This document shows positions 48,289 through 59,676 of a DNA stretch of 64,000 bases, piece by piece. Within the stretch, counting starts at the first letter, position 1; each line of letters begins with the position of its first letter. The stretch is from Azadirachta indica (lineage: Eukaryota; Streptophyta; Magnoliopsida; Sapindales; Meliaceae). Below the pieces are notes generated by a model. The model saw only the letters and a program-made list of their open reading frames with translations. It was not told the DNA's origin and made no database searches. Position numbers and translations under genes: made by a program. The DNA lies in the NCBI GenBank assembly GCA_022749755.1, contig CM040447.1, positions 5,726,545 to 5,790,544 of the forward strand, in the 5' to 3' direction.

Positions 48289-49949
48289 TACAAATATTAG
48301 TTGACTCTAAAATTATAATATTAAAAAATATATGTACGTGGCCATGGGATCATTTGTTCAACATACAAGTAACTAACGAACAAGTATAAATTTTCTTCAT
48401 TGCAGTTGAATTGCTTTGAATATTTGCTCTGTTTTCATTATTACTATCGCTCTCAAACACCAAACCATAATTTATGAAAAAGATTTTAATATAATAGAAA
48501 ATAAAAAAAATATTAGTTTAGATAGATTTAGTTATTACTTAACATGTTAATTTAGGTAGAATTAGTTATTACTTACTCACTTTGTTAATGTAATATGTAA
48601 TACTCTCATCTACTTAATCACACGAAGGGTAAGTGAATATATCCGTAAAATTTGGTTAGAAGGATATCTAATTTTAATAAAATATAAAATATCAAACTCT
48701 TATTATTATTTGAATTTAAGATAGCTTGATGCTCAAATATTAAGTGTACCTTAATCTGTTTGAGTTAAATTAATAGACAGAGATCATGTTCGTTTTTTGA
48801 AATTAATTCGAGTAAAATATATATTTTTCTAAATTTTAAAGAAGTATATACATTTTTTAATAATTAAAAAACTTCCTTTTTCTTTCAATCACTTAAATTA
48901 ACCCTCACAATGTTAAAGAATGTAAACTCAATTACTTAATAAAATTTTCTGACATTCTTGATAGTGCAACAGAAAACGGTTATTGTAAAATTAAAAATAT
49001 ATTTAGATTCTTACGTATAAATATTCTATTGAATAAGTTTATAAAATATCTTAATTATTTTCAATATTTAGTAGAAGGAAATTAGTCTTAAAATATAAAT
49101 ACATAAATTTAATAAGCTTAAAACACCCTCAAAGTGTAGCCAAATACAAACGCATTATAAATAGTTTGAAATCTTATCATTTCATAACGCTTTTAAAAAT
49201 CATATAAATGATGTTTTGAAAATAATATTTTGAAAAGGAAAAAATACCATCTTCTGTTAGATTCATAGTAGACTCATTAGTCCTTCTTGGAATGAAATTC
49301 CTCAAAAACCTTTAGTGATCGTTAGAAAATTTCTGTTAAGTTAATAAACAATTAATACTTTTATAATAATACTCTTTATTTTACTGAATAATTCGATTAG
49401 AGCGGATTTGATGTGAGATGTCATAGAAAAAAATAAAAAAAATGAAAAAAATAAAAAAAAATAATTTTCTTTTATAAATAATTGTAATAAGTTATTATAT
49501 CTATAAATAATGATTATAAAATTAATAATTAATACTAATTTATGAAGTTAATCAAAATACTAATATATATTTGATTAATTTTTTTACAATTATTTTATTT
49601 CTTCTTCTCTTTGATATCAAACATTTCATTACCGTTAATACCATCGTTCTTTTCTCCTGCAGCACAAACTACACCCACTTTTTTTTCTTGATCTTCGACA
49701 CAAAGTTGAAAATTTTTACTTATATTCGTATCAATTTCTTCACTTTTGCTTTTGTTTTTTCTTCCTTTACCCACTTAAGTTTCACCTCCATTTTCACTCT
49801 TCCTCTTAGCACCTCGATTTTTGCCTCAATTGCTAGCAAGCAAAGATGAAAAAAAAAAAAAAAGAAAAAGAAAAAAAGAAAAAAAAAAAATTGTTAGAAA
49901 TCTATCAATAATAAGGAGTTTTTATTGATCTGAGTCTATTGTTATTCGG

Positions 49950-50370
49950 ACATCCATATTCAATTTGGACAGTGTTTGCCCTTAATATGCAAGAAAATTT
50001 ACTCACATTCAAATATAGTAAGTCATACATATAAAAAGTGGTGAACTTCATATATAGTAAGGTCTCACATTACGTGAAAATTAACTCTGTTTAGATGTCT
50101 GCCTTCAAAATAGATAAAAATCTACCCACATTTTAATATGATAAGTTCTACATATAATAAGTGGTGAACCTCATGTATAATGAGAATCTTATAGTAAATA
50201 AAAAAATTTACTCACGCTCTAATATCGTGAACTATATATATAATAAGTGGTGGACTCTATATATAGTAAGATCTTACATTACATAAAAAAATTAGCCTTC
50301 TTAAAATGTTTACCTTTAAACAGATAAAAATTTATCCACTCTCTAATATAATAAATTTTACATAAATTAA
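49950..50370. repeat. Tandem repeat patch with GTGGTGAACTTCATATATA-like units
   Basis: At least three degenerate units of about 100-120 bp. Each contains an A-rich TTTACTCAC block, a TAAGTGGTGAACYTCATRTATA block and a TCTTACATTACAT block. It is non-coding and absent from the corresponding part of unit 1, so it was gained or kept only here. Confidence 0.65.
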
Positions 50371-51096
50371 CTCTGTTATCGATAGGGTTTGAAGACTTTC
50401 AATTGGAAGATAGGCCTCCTATCACTCGGGATAGGTTTGAGTGGTTGGGCTTTGAGATTGTTTGGCAACAAAAAGGACATAATGAAACAAGAAAAATAAT
50501 GAGATGAAAAAAAAAATAGTTTAGGAAAGGTTTGGTGATGTTTATGGTTGGGTTTTGGTGGGCTTCATGCTGGTTAGTAATAAAGACAATGGTGACAAAA
50601 AAATAGTAAGCAAGAAAAAAGGACAAAGAATGATATAAAAAAACAATATTAACAAAAGATTAATATATTTTTTTTATTTTTTTTAACCACATTTTCAAAT
50701 GAAACATCATTATTTATGAGCTTTTTACGAATATATCAATTTTAATTTTTAATGTTACGAATAAAAAATCTCTTTGGTGCTTAAAAAAACTATTATCGTT
50801 TTTATAATGAGGGGAATAACTTTTTTAAAAAAATAGTTCTTTAAAAATAAAAAAATAACGAGAATTTATTTACTATTATTTTTAAAAATAAAATCATAAC
50901 TAAAAAAAAAGTCATTTTTTAAAAAAGTGAGAGATACCGAAAAAAAATTGGTTCTTTTTTTGATTAAGAAAATAAAAAATATTATTTCCGAAAATAAATT
51001 CTATATAACACCTTTTGTCATTTTTTTTATGTTTGAAAATGGAAAAACAAATTTTTTTTTTAAAATGCAACCAAACTCAAATATTTCAAAGAAAAT

Positions 51097-51215
51097 CGCT
51101 AAGTCTGCGTGGGACCGGCCCCACATGCTCGTCTCTGTAGATTCAAATCCTCAGATCAATTCTCGACACACATTTTTTCTGCTCGAAAGTTTCTCGACGG
51201 TAAACACAGCCATGC
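51097..51215 (+). promoter_or_regulatory. Conserved promoter block of pectinesterase copy 3
   Basis: Matches the copy 2 block: TGGGACCGGCCCCACATGCT, TTCTCGACACACA and GAAAGTTTCTCGACGG in the same order and spacing, about 150-250 bp upstream of ATG 51354. Confidence 0.55.
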
Positions 51216-51353
51216 CTATTCACGGATTCAGTATATCCACCTAAACCCGTGATTTTTCCTCTCTCTTTCTCTGGTAAAATCTTGATGATAAGACATTAAA
51301 TTCAAGAATCTCCCTCACATTCACCATCAATCTCTTATAAATAACCTACCCAA

Positions 51354-52721
51354 ATGGCATTCAAATCGCACCGCAACAAACTCACTTCTTCTTCTTCTTC
51401 TTCTTCATTTTCTTCTCCATGGCTTCTGTTTTATTCCACTATCTCTTCTCTTTTTTCCTCTTCTTTTCTCTTTCGTCCTTCATATTCTCAACCTCAAATA
51501 CAGCTTGCTTGCAAGGCTACGCGTTACCCAGAAATCTGTCAGTCTTCCCTCTCTGAGTCTCATAATGTTCCTCAAAATCCGACTCCTGAGCGAATGATCC
51601 AATCCGCCATCCGGGTTTCTTCCAAAAGGCATAAAGCTGCGCAGTTCATGGTGAAAGCCATTCTTGATTCCTCTGCTAACAATCTGAACCGTTTGAATGC
51701 TGCGAACTCTTGCTCGCTGAACTTGGATTATTCTCATATCCGTTCGCGGGCCGCGTTTTACGCATTGCCACGTGGCAAGATCAAGGATGCTCGTGCTTGG
51801 TACAGTGCAGCTTTAGCATACCAGTACGGTTGCTGGTCTGGGTTGAAGGACTTTAATGATACGAAGTTGGTGGATGAAACGACAGCGTTTTTGGATTCTT
51901 TAGTCAGGTTGACGAGTAACGCGCTGAGTATGATGGTCTCCTTTGATAACTTTGGGCATGATTTTAACACGTGGCGGGAGCCCGGGACGGAGCGGACCGG
52001 GTTTTGGGAGAAAAGCGGGGCCCAGTTGGAGTTCAGTGGCGGGTTCCCTTCGCAGTTAACGGCGGACGTGACGGTGTGTAAATACGGAAGTTGTCATTAC
52101 AAGACGGTGCAGGAAGCCGTCAACGCGGCACCTGATAATGAGATGATTAAGAGGTTCGTGATTAGTATAAAGAAAGGTGTATACGAGGAGATCGTTAGGG
52201 TTCCGTTTGAGAAAAAGAACGTGGTGCTCTTAGGGGACGGGATGGGCAAAACTGTCATTACCGGATCCTTAAATGCGGGTCAACCCGGGATGACCACTTA
52301 TGACTCTGCTACAGTGGGTAAGTTTCCATCATTTACTTTTTTTTTTCCATATTTTTTAAAACTTGGTAATTAATGGTGCGTTGAATATATAATTTAAAAA
52401 TTGTTTTAAAAAATTAGAATATAATTTAAAAATTTGAGTTATATTTTTACTAATTTTAATATTTAAAAACTTATTTGGTATAATAGTTAAAAATTATTTT
52501 TAAAATTTTAAAAGTACGAAAACTTGTTTGATATAATATTTAAAAATAAAATAAAATAAATATTTATTTGATTCAATATATTTTTAAAAATAATTTTATA
52601 ATAAATGTTTAAAAGTGACTAACAGTTGATTACTCTAACAATTGTTTTAAATATATTAATGCAGAATGTTATCTAAAAAATTTTGTCACTTTTAAATTTT
52701 ACTATGACAAATTTTATAAAG

Positions 52722-52752
<31 letters not shown>

Positions 52753-55182
52753 ATTTAATAGGTTGTTAATAAATTCGGTAATTTGTTATTAATTATATGA
52801 AATCAAATCTTATGTACTCAAAATTTCACTAAAATTATATAAAATAACGATGTCTTAAAACTAATAATTAGACGTTCTTCCATTAATCATGATCCTTTAT
52901 CAAAGTTTTCTTTCTTTTAAGAACTTCTAAAGATCATATATATATATATATATATATAATTTTTTATGTAAATTAATTATAACAAATTATATATAATTTA
53001 TTTGAATAAAAAACTCATAATATTAATAAAAAAAAAAATCTTGATTAAAATGTATCAATAAAATATTTTTGTAACATATAATAAAAGTTTTTAAAAGATA
53101 ACTAAATAATGAATAGAAAGAGTAAAAAAAATAATTAATAATAAATTTCTATTTTTTAAAGATTATGTAAATAAATATTATAAGCGAAATATTTTAAAAT
53201 TTTAAAATTGAGACTATATATATATATATTATAAATAAGATATTTTTTAAAATTAAAAAGCTTTTAGTTTTAAAAAAAATTGTGTTTAAATTTGATTTCG
53301 ATATTGTTAACAAAAAAACAGAAAAAAATAATTTTTTTTTCATTTTCTAATTTTACACTAACTTTAATAATATTCAAAAACTATTTTTGGATAAAGTTTA
53401 TAAATATTTAAACAAACATATTTTCTTGTATTTTTTATTTTTTAAAACTCATAATTTTATCTAAATACTTAATGAAATAGGCCCTAAGAGTCTATTTATT
53501 ATTGTTTTTCAAGGAGGTAAAAGTAATTTTTAATAGGTAAAAGTTATTTTAAGTGTTTGATAAAATTTATTTTAAAATTATTTTTTGACAAAATTATACC
53601 ATATCCTATATGAGATTTTGAGAAGAAAAGAGTTATTTTTCAAAATTTAATTTTAAAAATTAATTATTTTCAAATATAATATCAAATATATTCATTTAAA
53701 ATTACAAAAATCTAAAATTAACCTTAAATAATTATTAAATTTTAAGTTTAATTTTAAATTAGTGCGCATATATATACACACACAAATAAACACTTATCTA
53801 AAAATTTAATTATCTTTCATAATTATTTATTATGAATCTTTTGGTTATTTACCTTATTATAATATTTTAATAATAAAATTTATCAAACATGTAAAATTAT
53901 TTTTCAAATTCATAGTACTTCTAAAAACAAAATTTATGAAACACTAAATTGATTTTTTTTTAAAACTAATTATTTTTACGGTACAATAAAAGTAAATTAT
54001 TTTAACATTTATAACAATTCCAAACTGTCCCTAAGTCATTTTTAGTTTGTAATAGAAACTTATATAGGCTTTATCTTATTTATATTTTGTTTAGTGTCTT
54101 AGTGTTTCTGCTATAAATAATGCAATTTCTAATGAGATTAACTCATTTTTTTTTTAATATTTGATATTTTAATACTTTAATCTCACAACAATTGCACTTT
54201 GGTATACAATAAGATGCCGATATTAAGTGACATTATGGTGGAAAGATCTGATGTTAAAAATTTTCTTCTTAACAGTTAAACCCAATGATTTTTTAAAAGT
54301 GAATGTACGTGGAATTTTCAAAGGTTAAGTGAGCTCCAAATTAATTTTCACTTTACACCTACTTCTCTGAAAGTCTTGCATGTCTTTGTTTCCGGTGAAC
54401 AAAATACACCTAGCCGATTAGTTTAGGTACGCCTTTACTCTTGTGACCAGCCCATCTGTTAACATTTTTTTTCACCATTTTGATGTTATTTTTCAGGAAT
54501 TCTTGGCGATGGTTTCATGGCCAGAGGTATCACGTTCCAGAATACAGCAGGTCCTGATGCTCACCAAGCAGTTGCCTTCAGATCAGATAGCGATCTGTCC
54601 ATTATTGAGAACTGTGAATTCTTAGGCAATCAAGACACTCTCTATGCTCACACCCTCCGACAATTCTACAAAAATTGCCGCATTCAAGGCAATGTAGACT
54701 TCATTTTTGGTACCTCACCTGCAATTTTTCAAGATTGCCAAATCTTAATTGCTCCTCGGCAAGTAAACCCGGAAAAAGGTGAGGACAATGCCGTCACAGC
54801 TCATGCCAGAACAGACCCTGCTCAATGGTCGGGTTTCGTTTTCCAGAACTGTTTGATCAACGGAACTGAGGAGTACATGAAATTATATAATAGTAATCCT
54901 CTTGTACACAAGACCTTCTTGGGAAGGCCTTGGAAGGAATACTCAAGAACTGTTTTTATTCATTGTTACTTAGAAGCTCTTGTGCATCCAAATGGGTGGA
55001 TGCCTTGGAGTGGTGATTTTGCTCTGAAAACACTTTACTATGGGGAATTCGAGAATTCTGGACCTGGGTCTAATTCATCTCAAAGAGTTCCATGGAGTAG
55101 CCAGATTCCCCCAGAGCATGTTAGTACATTTTCAGTGCAGAATTTCATTCAAGGAGATGAATGGATTTCAACTTCATGCTGA
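51354..55182 (+). CDS. Pectinesterase/pectinesterase inhibitor, PME51-like, copy 3 (intact, long intron)
   Basis: Exons 51354-52317 and 54497-55182 give 549 residues. The N terminus is [11 protein letters not shown] plus poly-Ser and a hydrophobic signal at about 24-40, then the PMEI domain ([13 protein letters not shown]) and the PME domain with Q345, Q367, D368, D389 and R465, so the catalytic set is complete. The PMEI part carries changes at positions the other copies agree on: FYALPRG for [18 protein letters not shown] for [11 protein letters not shown], and VLLGDG for VFLGDG. The intron is 2.18 kb against 0.2-0.7 kb in the sister copies, and is AT-rich with two TA arrays. The frame is intact, so the gene is probably functional, but the inhibitor/pro domain looks less constrained. 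Confidence 0.9.
52722..52749. repeat. (TA)n microsatellite in the copy 3 intron
   Basis: About fourteen TA units. Confidence 0.9.
52936..52958. repeat. (TA)n microsatellite in the copy 3 intron
   Basis: About eleven TA units. Confidence 0.9.
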
Positions 55183-55949
55183 TTGTTACTATTACAGAAT
55201 CTGCTTGAACCTGGATAGCAGAAATGAAATCCTCTCATTGTATCTTTTAGCTGAACCACCTATCCAATCACAAGTTCAAAATTAATAACCCATGATTTAT
55301 GGATCATGTCTCCATTATTCTACCAATATAATGGAGAGTCCATTGTCTGTAGGAAAGAGAGTGCAGGCCATTTTCTTCTATTGCTCTTATATCTTGAATT
55401 CATGAACTAAGAATTCCTTTGTTTAATATATCATTTTGTGCTCAGACATTATGGCTTACAGAGATATCATTTATTGGTGGATAAGTTAAGTAAATTTCTT
55501 ATAGGTATCTGATGTAAGAGCAGATTCTAATATCCATTTTGTAGTTTTTTATATTAATAACGACATTAAATTCAAATAAACGCATCAGTAAACAGAATAT
55601 TCCATTAATTTATTTGTAAATAAAAATTCAACTTGTATGGTCACTTGGATCATTTTTTATGTAACCAACTAAAACCAAACTGAATGTAAGTCTACTTTTT
55701 TGTTCATCAGAAGTCAACTGCTTTGAATATTTACATTATTTTTATTTCCATTGTCAAATAGAAAACTGTAATTCATGTAAAAGAATATTAATATAAAGGA
55801 AATAAAAAAGGGTACATGTTAATTTTGATGGAATAATAATGAAATTTAAACTTGGCTTTGAAAGCAATTGTAAGAGAATTGTGCATAATGTCACGAGCTG
55901 AGTGCTTGTCCTTAAGCAAAAATATTAAGCTTATTAGAAGGTGCTATTT

Positions 55950-58690
55950 ACTAGTTTTTATAAAATTAATATTGACATATTTTATATTCAATATGGGATG
56001 TGACATTTCGTCACTCAATCACTAATATCTTGCCCTAGCAAATTCATCTATCGTTATCTTACTTAACTCATATCCCTAATTCGCGACTTTTTCTTTTTAA
56101 TATGAAAACTTTTATAATCTAATGATGTTTATATCGTTGTCTTACTTAACTCATATTTCCAATCTATGACTTTTTTTTTTCATATGGAAATTTTTATAAT
56201 TTATTGATAGTTAGCTCAAGTGTTTATTCGAAGTTTAAATATGACATTTATGATATATCTTATATATCTATGATAGTTAGGGTACGCTTCAAATATTTAT
56301 GACAATTTGTAATATACTCCAGATATCTGTGATAGTTATGGTATATCTCATATATCTTTGCATAATGTGTGCATTATCTACTCTTAAATTTACATCTTAA
56401 ATTTACAATTATGATACACCACGCACACAATTATCTTTTAAATATGACAGTTATGATATACCTCATATATCTATAATAGTTAGGAAACACTCCAAATATT
56501 TATGACAGTTATAGTATACTCCAGATATCTGTAATAGTTATGGTACATCTTATATATTTTTACATAATGTGTACATTATCTATTCTTAAATTTACAATTA
56601 TGGTATAGCATACACACAAATATCCTCATACAATATGTGTGATATCTAATCTTAAATTTACAATTATGGTACACCCTAAATATCTCCTTACAATGTGTGC
56701 TGCACATAAATATTTTTGCAAGACGTATGTATAGTGAATAGCTGAAACAAGAACTTTATATAAGAGTCAAAGCCCTAAAAGTAGAATTGAGAATTTTTCT
56801 AATACGAGATTATAGAAAATTTAGGAAGATTTCGGTTGGAATAAAATATCAAACACATTATCTACTTTTAAATTTACAATTTGGTACACCCTAAATATCT
56901 TCTTACAATCTATACTGCACATAAATATTTTTGTATGATGTATATATGTGAATTGTTGAAACAAGAACTTTATGTAAGAGTTGAAGCCCTAAAAGTAGAA
57001 TTGGAAATTTTTCTGATACGAGATTATAGAAAATTTAGGAAGACTTCGGTTGGAATAAAATATTAAACATACTCTCTCCTTGAGGAGAAAAGTATGTTAC
57101 CAATAGACCAAGATTAATTTTGGTCAAACATATTTTCTCCTTGAGGAGGAGAGTATATTACCAATATGTTAAGGCCTTGTGACCTATTAAAATTAAAATT
57201 AACATATTTTATATTCAATGTGAGAGGTGACGTTTCATCACTCAATCACCAATATTTTGTCCTATCAAATTCATCTATCTTTATCTTACTTAACTCATAT
57301 CCCAAATTCGTGTCTTTTTTTAGTAGGAAAACTTTTATAATCTAATGATATTTATATCATTGTCTTACTTAACTCATATTCCCAATCTATGACTTTCTTT
57401 TTAAACGAAAATTTTTACAATCTATTAATATTTACATTATATTTTTATTAAAAGTTTAAATATGACAGTTATAATATACCTTAAATATTTATGATAGTTA
57501 TGATAATATGATAGTTACGGTATACTCCAAATATTTATGATAGTTATGATCTACTTCAGATATCTGTGATAGTTATGGTACACCTTAGATATCTTTACAT
57601 TATTTGTGTATTATATGCTCTTAAATTTATATCTTGAATTTATAAATTATGGTACACCCCACACATAGATATCTTAACACAATGCGTGTGATCTCTACTC
57701 TCAAATTTAGATTTATGATACACCTCAAATATCTCTGTACAATATGTGCCGTACACAAATATTTTAACACTATGTATGCGTTATCTGCCATCAAATTTAC
57801 ATCAAGTGTCTATTGGAATTTTTAATTTACATATCAAATTTATATTAGGTGTTCAGTGTGAGTCTATGTATGATAATTATAATACATATTAGATATTTTT
57901 GTACAATGTATACATTATCTATCATCAAATTTTGGTCAAACATATTTTCTTCTCGAGTAGGAGAGTGTGTTACCAATAGGTTAAGGCCTTGTGTCCTATC
58001 CCATGACCTTTGGGAGACCCAAAATTAATATAAAAGTGAATTTCTAATAACCCCTATGATCTCCCATGATCTCAGGGATTTATTTATGTAAATATATTTT
58101 TACATAAATATTTTTACAATGTGTGTTGCACATAGATATTTTTACACAATCTATGTGAATTGCCAAAACAAGAACTTTATGTAAGAGTTGAAGCCCCAAG
58201 AGGAGAATTAGGAATTTTTCTGATAAGAAATCATAGAAAATTAAGGAAGATTTCGGTAAGAGTAAAATCCTATTATTTTCTTTCCTTTCAAGATATGAAT
58301 AGGGAATTTTTGAAATGTTATTTTCCATCAAACTTACATTTCAAATTTTCATCAGATGTCTATTGAAAGTTCCAATTTACATCTCAAATTTATAGCAGGT
58401 GCCTACTGTGAGTCTATGTATAATAATTATAATTTTAAATATTTTTGTACAATGTGTACGTTATCTATCCTTAAATTTCAGTCAAACATATTCTGTCTTC
58501 GAGGAGAAGGATATGTTACTAATAGATTAAGGCAAATTTCGATCAAACATATTTTCTCCTTAAGGAAAAGAGTATGTTAGCGATAGGCTAAGGCCTTGTG
58601 ACCTATCCCATGACCTTTTGGGAGACCCAAAATTAATATAAAAATGAATTTGTAATAACCCCCATGATTTATAATCTTAGGGATTCATTA
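55950..58690. repeat. Higher-order tandem repeat region, about 2.7 kb
   Basis: A unit of about 1.2 kb is repeated: the block with TCACTCAATCAC and CTTACTTAACTCATATCCC occurs at about 55990-56090 and 57215-57315. Inside are 200-250-bp subrepeats with TTATGGTACACC, AAATATCT and ACAATGTGTGC words. A 70-bp block containing GAATTTTTCTGATACGAGAT occurs three times (about 56780, 56995 and 58200). ACATATTTTCTCCTTGAGGA-type blocks occur four or more times. No ORF is conserved between units, so this is non-coding satellite-like DNA. Confidence 0.75.
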
Positions 58691-59454
58691 TATGTTTATA
58701 TATTGAAATTTTGCCAACTAAGTCTTTTGGAAGCATTTAGGAGTAAACCTCCGTGAAGGAAAATGCAGCCCATGTGTATGACAAAAAGCAAAGCATGCCA
58801 AAGAAATTGGAAACAAAAAAAGACTTGCATAACCATTAATAAAGAAATTGATATTATCCCGAGTGTAAAAGATATATATACCCCAAAGATTCGGGGAAAA
58901 AGATACTTTAATCTCACTTATTTTTAAAATATTTAAATTTTATTAGTTTAAATGATTTATTATTTTTTCTGTTACAATTATTATGATACTCTAATAGAAT
59001 TAAAGCACATATATTGGACCAAATTTTAGAGATACATATCTTCTTTTCTTTTCGCAATTTAAAATAAAATTTTCTTTATTAGTGCCACTTAAATTAAGCC
59101 CACACTATTTAAGAATGACAATTTTAGAAAATAGATATCAAAATTAAAAATATATTAAGAATTGAGATATTTTAATTTCAATTTATTTAAAATAAAATTA
59201 TTACATATTAAGTATAAATGATTTATCAAATAAAAGTAAAAATTTATAAAATATTTTAACCACTTTCAAATATACACATAAATAAATTTCATCCACATGA
59301 TTTTTAAACTATACTTGACTATAAAATCCATTGCAAATGTTTTGGAAGCTGATCATTTCACACTTGGCCCAGCAGAGATTTGAAGCACATGTTTTTGTTT
59401 TTGTTTTTGTTTTCAAATACCAAGCACATGGACTTACTATTGAAAAAAAAAGCC

Positions 59455-59545
59455 GTTAAGATATCCGTTGGGACCACGCCCACCCGACCCGTCTTCTCTT
59501 TCTGTTCTCGACACATGTTTTCTTCAGAAAGTTTCTCGACAGAGT
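59455..59545 (+). promoter_or_regulatory. Conserved promoter block of pectinesterase copy 4
   Basis: TTAAGATATCCGTTGGGACC, TTCTCGACACATG and GAAAGTTTCTCGACAG retain the order seen before copies 2 and 3, although the intervening distances are shorter. It lies 130-220 bp before ATG 59677. Confidence 0.55.
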
Positions 59546-59676
59546 TGCTCTGTACTCTTTCTCTCTGGTAAATCCTGTTGATAAGAGATTAAATTCAAGA
59601 ATCTTCTCTCTTTGTTCCATTAATTTCCGAATATCACTCACAACTCACCATGAATCTACGTAAATAATCTACCCAA

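Larger units (their letters stand above)
46165..51095. other. Spacer of pectinesterase unit 2
   Basis: Repeats the copy 1 3' flank up to about 49400, interrupted by the composite MITE at 47701-48288. It then contains a tandem-repeat patch (49950-50370) and AT-rich DNA to the copy 3 promoter. No gene is recognised. Confidence 0.65.
52318..54496 (+). other. Expanded intron of pectinesterase copy 3
   Basis: 2179 bp with donor GTAAGTTT and acceptor TTTTTCAG. The last 300 bp (from about 54200) resemble introns of copies 1 and 2, for example AAATTTTCAAAGGTTAAGTGAG-like sequence. The preceding 1.8 kb is AT-rich DNA with no counterpart, so it is an insertion or amplification. Confidence 0.75.

Noticed and set aside
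49840..49895. A-rich tract as a possible LINE/SINE tail
   Set aside because: No upstream SINE promoter boxes or reverse-transcriptase remnant; simple poly-A with G interruptions.
56881..57066. ORF in the satellite region repeated near 58160
   Set aside because: The repeated peptide ([11 protein letters not shown]...) follows from DNA-level tandem repetition; the frame is broken in the other unit and has no upstream gene structure.
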